Of a DNA stretch of 7,060 nucleotides, positions 4,610 through 7,060 are shown piece by piece. Position numbers and translations under genes: made by a program. The stretch's first letter is position 1, and the number at the start of each line of letters is the position of its first letter. Under the pieces are notes generated by a model. The model did no database searches. It worked only from the letters and a program-made list of their open reading frames with translations, and was not told the origin of the DNA. Origin of the DNA: Candidatus Parcubacteria bacterium (GTDB lineage Bacteria; Patescibacteriota; Minisyncoccia; Minisyncoccales; Staskawiczbacteraceae); contig JAIFWS010000040.1 of assembly GCA_019658985.1 (NCBI GenBank), positions 1 to 7,060 on the forward strand, read 5' to 3'.

Positions 4610-4650
4610 GATGGGACCTCCTTTCGAGCGATCGTGGTTTATCTGGAAAT

Positions 4651-4679
4651 ATATTAAACGATAATTATTATTTTGTCAA
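4651..4679 (-). promoter_or_regulatory. Promoter of the 75-aa gene, overlapping the end of the ROK gene
   Basis: On the minus strand TTGACA (4679-4674, perfect -35 consensus), 17 bases, TAATAT (4656-4651). The -35 hexamer is also codons 295-296 (Leu, Thr) of the ROK gene, just before its last Lys and TAA. Leader about 35 bases. Confidence 0.7.
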
Positions 4680-5561
4680 GGTAAAGGCCTGCGCCGCGCC
4701 GATCATGCCGTCGTGCTCCAATTCCGGACTCATTAAAAACCGCAGGTGGTCTTTATCGGCCCAGCGGGGTTCGATTAAATATTGTGCCATCGCTTTCCTA
4801 ATATCATCTTCAATCAACGGCAAGCTTTTCAAAGCCACAGTCCCCTTCCACACAATTAACGGCAGATATAACAGAGTCTGGATATTAGCCAAGAATAATC
4901 CCATGCGGTCAGCAACCGATTGGTAATACTCAACCGCCCAAGCCTCCCCTTTTAAAAATTCCTGGTCCAGAAAAGCGTTGGGATGGCCATCGAAAGAAAT
5001 CCCCAACTCTTTCATCTTTTCTTGTATGTCTTTGGATTTTTTTATCCCTCCCAAAAATGCTTCAGCGCATCCTTTATTACCACAGCCACACACCGGCGCA
5101 TTAGGAGCAATACTCAACTTCATATGTCCGCCTTCGGAAACCGGAATCAATTTTCCGTTATGGAAAATCCGAACGCCGATTCCCGAACTCCAGGTAATTC
5201 CCATGAAATAATTTTCTTTTGGCAGAAGACCGGCCATACCCATCACTGAAGCCTCCATGTCATTTAAGACAATTGTTTTAAGTTTTAATTTTTCAAAAAT
5301 AACATCGCCCAAGGCCACGCCATTTAATAATGGAATATTGGGAGATGCAATCACTTTATTACTATTTTCTATTACACCAGCAACCGCGAAAGCGATTCCG
5401 GCGGTTTCCGCCAATAATTCTTCTTTGGCAAATGAAATAATATCTTCGAGCGTACTAAAAGAAGATTGGATTTTTTTAAAATTCCTTACTTTCAAATCTT
5501 CCGTATCAACATCGGCTCTTCTGAAAAGGCTTCCTCCGCCATCAATTACTCTCATGATCAT
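4668..5561 (-). CDS. ROK-family protein (sugar-kinase-like)
   Basis: ROK proteins are ATP-dependent sugar kinases, or regulators derived from them, of the actin/hexokinase fold. The 297 residues show a phosphate-binding loop in unusual form (IDGGGS, 6-11), the catalytic-base position N100-D101 (VLNDMEAS), the ROK substrate motif EGGH (143-146), and the zinc signature CGCGNKGCAE (C158, C160, C165) found only in this family. The second phosphate loop reads TWSSGIGV instead of the usual GTGVGGG type, and the adenosine-loop glycines near 236-246 are reduced to VWKGTVALK, so nucleotide binding may be changed. A glucokinase- or N-acetylmannosamine kinase-like activity is possible, but the substrate cannot be assigned. 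ATG 5561 and ATG 5555 are both possible starts; no Shine-Dalgarno is seen. A TATAAT at 5581-5576 would give a leader of under 10 bases. It ends in TAA. Confidence 0.85.
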   Translation of the reverse strand: MIMRVIDGGGSLFRRADVDTEDLKVRNFKKIQSSFSTLEDIISFAKEELLAETAGIAFAVAGVIENSNKVIASPNIPLLNGVALGDVIFEKLKLKTIVLNDMEASVMGMAGLLPKENYFMGITWSSGIGVRIFHNGKLIPVSEGGHMKLSIAPNAPVCGCGNKGCAEAFLGGIKKSKDIQEKMKELGISFDGHPNAFLDQEFLKGEAWAVEYYQSVADRMGLFLANIQTLLYLPLIVWKGTVALKSLPLIEDDIRKAMAQYLIEPRWADKDHLRFLMSPELEHDGMIGAAQAFTLTK

Positions 5562-5575
5562 ATGATTTTTATTTT

Positions 5576-5581
5576 ATTATA
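5576..5581 (-). promoter_or_regulatory. -10 element of the ROK gene
   Basis: A perfect TATAAT (5581-5576) lies 14 bases before ATG 5561, just past the T-run of the preceding terminator. The -35 position would fall inside that terminator stem and shows no consensus. Confidence 0.4.
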
Positions 5582-5588
5582 ACATATT

Positions 5589-5621
5589 AAAAAAACCCGG
5601 CGGTTCTGCGAAACCGCCGGG
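5589..5621 (-). terminator. Terminator of the DHOD-like gene
   Basis: CCCGGCGGTT (5596-5605) pairs with AACCGCCGGG (5612-5621) around the 6-base loop CTGCGA. On the minus strand it is followed by seven Ts (5595-5589). It lies 8 bases after the TAG stop. Confidence 0.95.
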
Positions 5622-5629
5622 CCAAACCT

Positions 5630-6559
5630 CTACGCCGCCATGGCTATCTCTTGCTTGATGAACCTGGTGGGCTTGAGGGGATTAGTGAAGAGCGTCCAGA
5701 ACTTCCAAAGTTGCCACCACCTTCCATAGCTTGGCAGATGGATCGCCCCGAAGCTGACAGCCGAAGCTCCCAACTCCCGCACCTTGGCCATATCGTCAAA
5801 CTCCATGACGCTGGGCGCGATTACGGGAAGCAGGCCTTGGTCGACCAATTCCTTAACCGCTTTCCAGTTGAACTCCTGGGCGGGCTTACCCGAAACCCCA
5901 CCGCCCGTTTCCCCGTCGCCCAACCACGCGAGCGGACTTTTGCGATCCGGGTACACCATTTCCCAGGGAACGCTGTTGAGCGAAATAGCTTCCGCTGCGC
6001 CAACGATCCCTTGAGCGATACCCAAGTAATTCTGAGCGACAGACAACTTCGCGATGAGCGGATGGCGGCAGACTTTCTTGACCGCATGCATCGCTTTGAT
6101 CGCGGCCTTCGTCTGCTCCATCCCCTGTCCGCTGTTCGGGCAAGACCAATTCACCTCGATGGCAACGAAGGGAAACTGGTTGAGTAGCTGGGCCATGTAG
6201 ACTAGCTCTTCCTCGTTGCCGAAGATGGAGGCGATGTAGTCATACTTGGCGAAGTTCAGACGGGGGCAGACCTCACGGACAAACCAATCAATGCCCTCGT
6301 TGGTCAGGCCGAACTTGTTACCCGCGCCGCCCGGCAGAAGCGTCACACACTGCCAGAAGCGCGACCACCGGAAGTTCCCCTTGCGCGGATGCCGAGTAAC
6401 TGTTTTGAGCGTGGTGGTGAACAACTTGCGCTGGATCCAGCCAAACAGCACCCAGAGCCACTCCCAGGGCCAACCCTTACCGTCGAAGCCGAGCGCACCG
6501 CTGGCGACGACGTACTTTAGCTTACGGCCGTTGGAGAGTTTAATCCCATCGACGTTCAT
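5630..6559 (-). CDS. Dihydroorotate-dehydrogenase-like FMN protein, Trp-rich
   Basis: The 309 residues follow the DHODase TIM-barrel pattern: VVASGALGF (17-25); KTVTRHPRKGN (52-62), matching the FMN-contacting K-T-x-PxxGN segment; NKFGLTNEGI (81-90); VNWSCPNSG (136-144), matching the N-x-S-C-P-N orotate/FMN motif; IAKLS (169-173); ISLNSV (192-197); and GGGVSG (219-224). DHODase oxidises dihydroorotate to orotate in pyrimidine synthesis. However, the C-terminal phosphate-binding Gly-Gly (normally GxGGI) reads APSVMEF (248-254), and no other pyrimidine gene is nearby, so the true substrate is uncertain. There are 16 Trp residues, clustered at 30-41 and 281-288, which could form a membrane-facing surface. 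ATG 6559 has AAGAGG (6573-6568) 8 bases upstream. The gene is much GC-richer than rpsB or tsf and ends in TAG with its own terminator. Confidence 0.8.
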   Translation of the reverse strand: MNVDGIKLSNGRKLKYVVASGALGFDGKGWPWEWLWVLFGWIQRKLFTTTLKTVTRHPRKGNFRWSRFWQCVTLLPGGAGNKFGLTNEGIDWFVREVCPRLNFAKYDYIASIFGNEEELVYMAQLLNQFPFVAIEVNWSCPNSGQGMEQTKAAIKAMHAVKKVCRHPLIAKLSVAQNYLGIAQGIVGAAEAISLNSVPWEMVYPDRKSPLAWLGDGETGGGVSGKPAQEFNWKAVKELVDQGLLPVIAPSVMEFDDMAKVRELGASAVSFGAIHLPSYGRWWQLWKFWTLFTNPLKPTRFIKQEIAMAA

Positions 6560-6600
6560 GATGGAGGCCTCTTGATTTTCAAGGTTCTGTTTCTGGATCC

Positions 6601-6609
6601 ATTATCACA
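6601..6609 (-). promoter_or_regulatory. Extended -10 of the DHOD-like gene
   Basis: TGTGATAAT on the minus strand (6609-6601) has the TGn extension and a 5/6 match to TATAAT. No good -35 is seen at the usual distance. The leader would be about 35 bases and includes the Shine-Dalgarno. Confidence 0.4.
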
Positions 6610-6625
6610 TGTTTATTGCCCAAAT

Positions 6626-6654
6626 AAAAAGCCCCGCCACAGCGGGGCCTTTTT
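6626..6654 (-). terminator. Bidirectional terminator after the Gmad2-domain gene
   Basis: GCCCCGC (6631-6637) pairs with GCGGGGC (6642-6648) around CACA. It is flanked by five As (6626-6630) and five Ts (6650-6654), so it can act on both strands. It stops the gene to its right 8 bases after its TAG; no plus-strand gene enters it. Confidence 0.92.
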
Positions 6655-6656
6655 AC

Positions 6657-7060
6657 CTATTGAAATTTTATCGGAATGCGCAGCTCGTTAGCATTGGCCG
6701 GCAAGCCGGATGGATTATCTTTTTCTAATACTAACGTGCCGGTAGCAGAGGAAGGTTTGGTAAAAGCCAATGATGCCGTGAATGAGACATAATCGGTTGT
6801 CATCCAGCTGCCTTGCGCCTTGGCGTTGCCTTGGGCAATTACTTTCCCGGCGGCGTCGAGGATCTTTATTGGAAAACTTGCTTCAAAAAACCAGCTTCCT
6901 CGCGCGCGGCCGGCAATAGTAAGCGGACTGGATACTACCTGGTTTGGCAACGGAGTAGCCAGCCAAATTAAATCCCCCTTGGAAGCGTTTACAATGGTAA
7001 ATTTAGATACTTTAACAACCGAATTCGTTTCCACGCCTTCCACCCGCGCTGTCTGTCCAT
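6657..7060 (-). CDS. Gmad2-like Ig-fold domain protein, 3' part (runs off right edge)
   Basis: The frame stays open to the window edge, so the GTG codon at 7043 is probably internal and the true start lies outside. The visible 133 residues end in an Ig-like domain of the Gmad2 type (first described in spore-germination proteins, common in Patescibacteria and Firmicutes envelope proteins): LIWLATPLPNQVVSSPLTIA, GRARGSWFFEASFPIKILDA, then GSWMTTDYVSFTASLAF, GTLVLEKDNPSG and the closing ELRIPIKF. Such domains are usually extracellular and attached to a membrane-anchored or lipoprotein N-terminus, which is not visible here. The residues before the domain (GQTARVEGVETNSVVKV) are not recognisable. 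It ends in TAG and is followed by a bidirectional terminator. Confidence 0.8.
   Translation of the reverse strand, partial: GQTARVEGVETNSVVKVSKFTIVNASKGDLIWLATPLPNQVVSSPLTIAGRARGSWFFEASFPIKILDAAGKVIAQGNAKAQGSWMTTDYVSFTASLAFTKPSSATGTLVLEKDNPSGLPANANELRIPIKFQ

Noticed and set aside
4249..4657. Overlapping plus-strand frames of 77 and 127 codons
   Set aside because: They cross two minus-strand genes and a perfect 12-bp terminator hairpin, which a real coding sequence would not be expected to preserve.
5651..6187. Plus-strand open frame of 178 codons
   Set aside because: It lies wholly inside the DHOD-like gene on the other strand, has low-complexity Pro/Arg-rich translation, no Shine-Dalgarno and no family resemblance; GC-rich genes commonly leave open antisense frames.

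Overview
The window looks like a chromosomal segment of a Candidate Phyla Radiation (Patescibacteria, probably Parcubacteria-like) bacterium. This is inferred from four things: a short EF-Ts (194 aa); a secreted protein combining a Q-rich segment, a peptidoglycan-binding-like domain and an Ig-like domain in the style of that group; a Gmad2-like domain at the right edge; and core genes that almost all lack a Shine-Dalgarno sequence. No marker fixes the lineage more precisely.

Layout, left to right. Positions 1-2878 hold a minus-strand translation operon. Its promoter is at 2850-2878, and the order is rpmE (L31), rpsB (S2), a secreted PG-binding/Ig-like protein, a large structured inverted-repeat element (776-1045), tsf (EF-Ts), and the start of a small membrane protein cut by the left edge. 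rpsB and tsf are normally adjacent; here they are split by a gene and about 360 bases of highly structured non-coding DNA. Positions 2900-3184 carry a small minus-strand gene of 61 codons with its own terminator, diverging from a plus-strand prfA (RF1) that lacks the usual N-terminal domain. prfA ends at a terminator facing the terminator of a 77-aa sigma-region-4-like gene. Next come a 75-aa gene of unknown function, a ROK-family sugar-kinase-like gene, a dihydroorotate-dehydrogenase-like flavoprotein gene, and the 3' part of a gene with a Gmad2-like domain, all on the minus strand.

Two gene styles are interleaved. The core genes (rpmE, rpsB, tsf, prfA, ROK) are AT-richer, use TAA stops, have no clear Shine-Dalgarno and have very short or absent leaders where a promoter can be seen. 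Four other genes (61, 77, 75 and 309 aa) are clearly GC-richer and look monocistronic. Each has a purine-rich Shine-Dalgarno and a strong GC-rich hairpin terminator; the three small ones end in TGA.

The most striking feature is the element at 776-1045. A perfect 31-bp inverted repeat encloses two arms, each with a perfect 15-bp stem and a capped hairpin, and the two 6-nt hairpin loops are complementary to each other (a possible kissing loop). It does not match any RNA family I can recall. It may be a structured RNA within the rpmE-rpsB-tsf transcript or a palindromic mobile DNA element.
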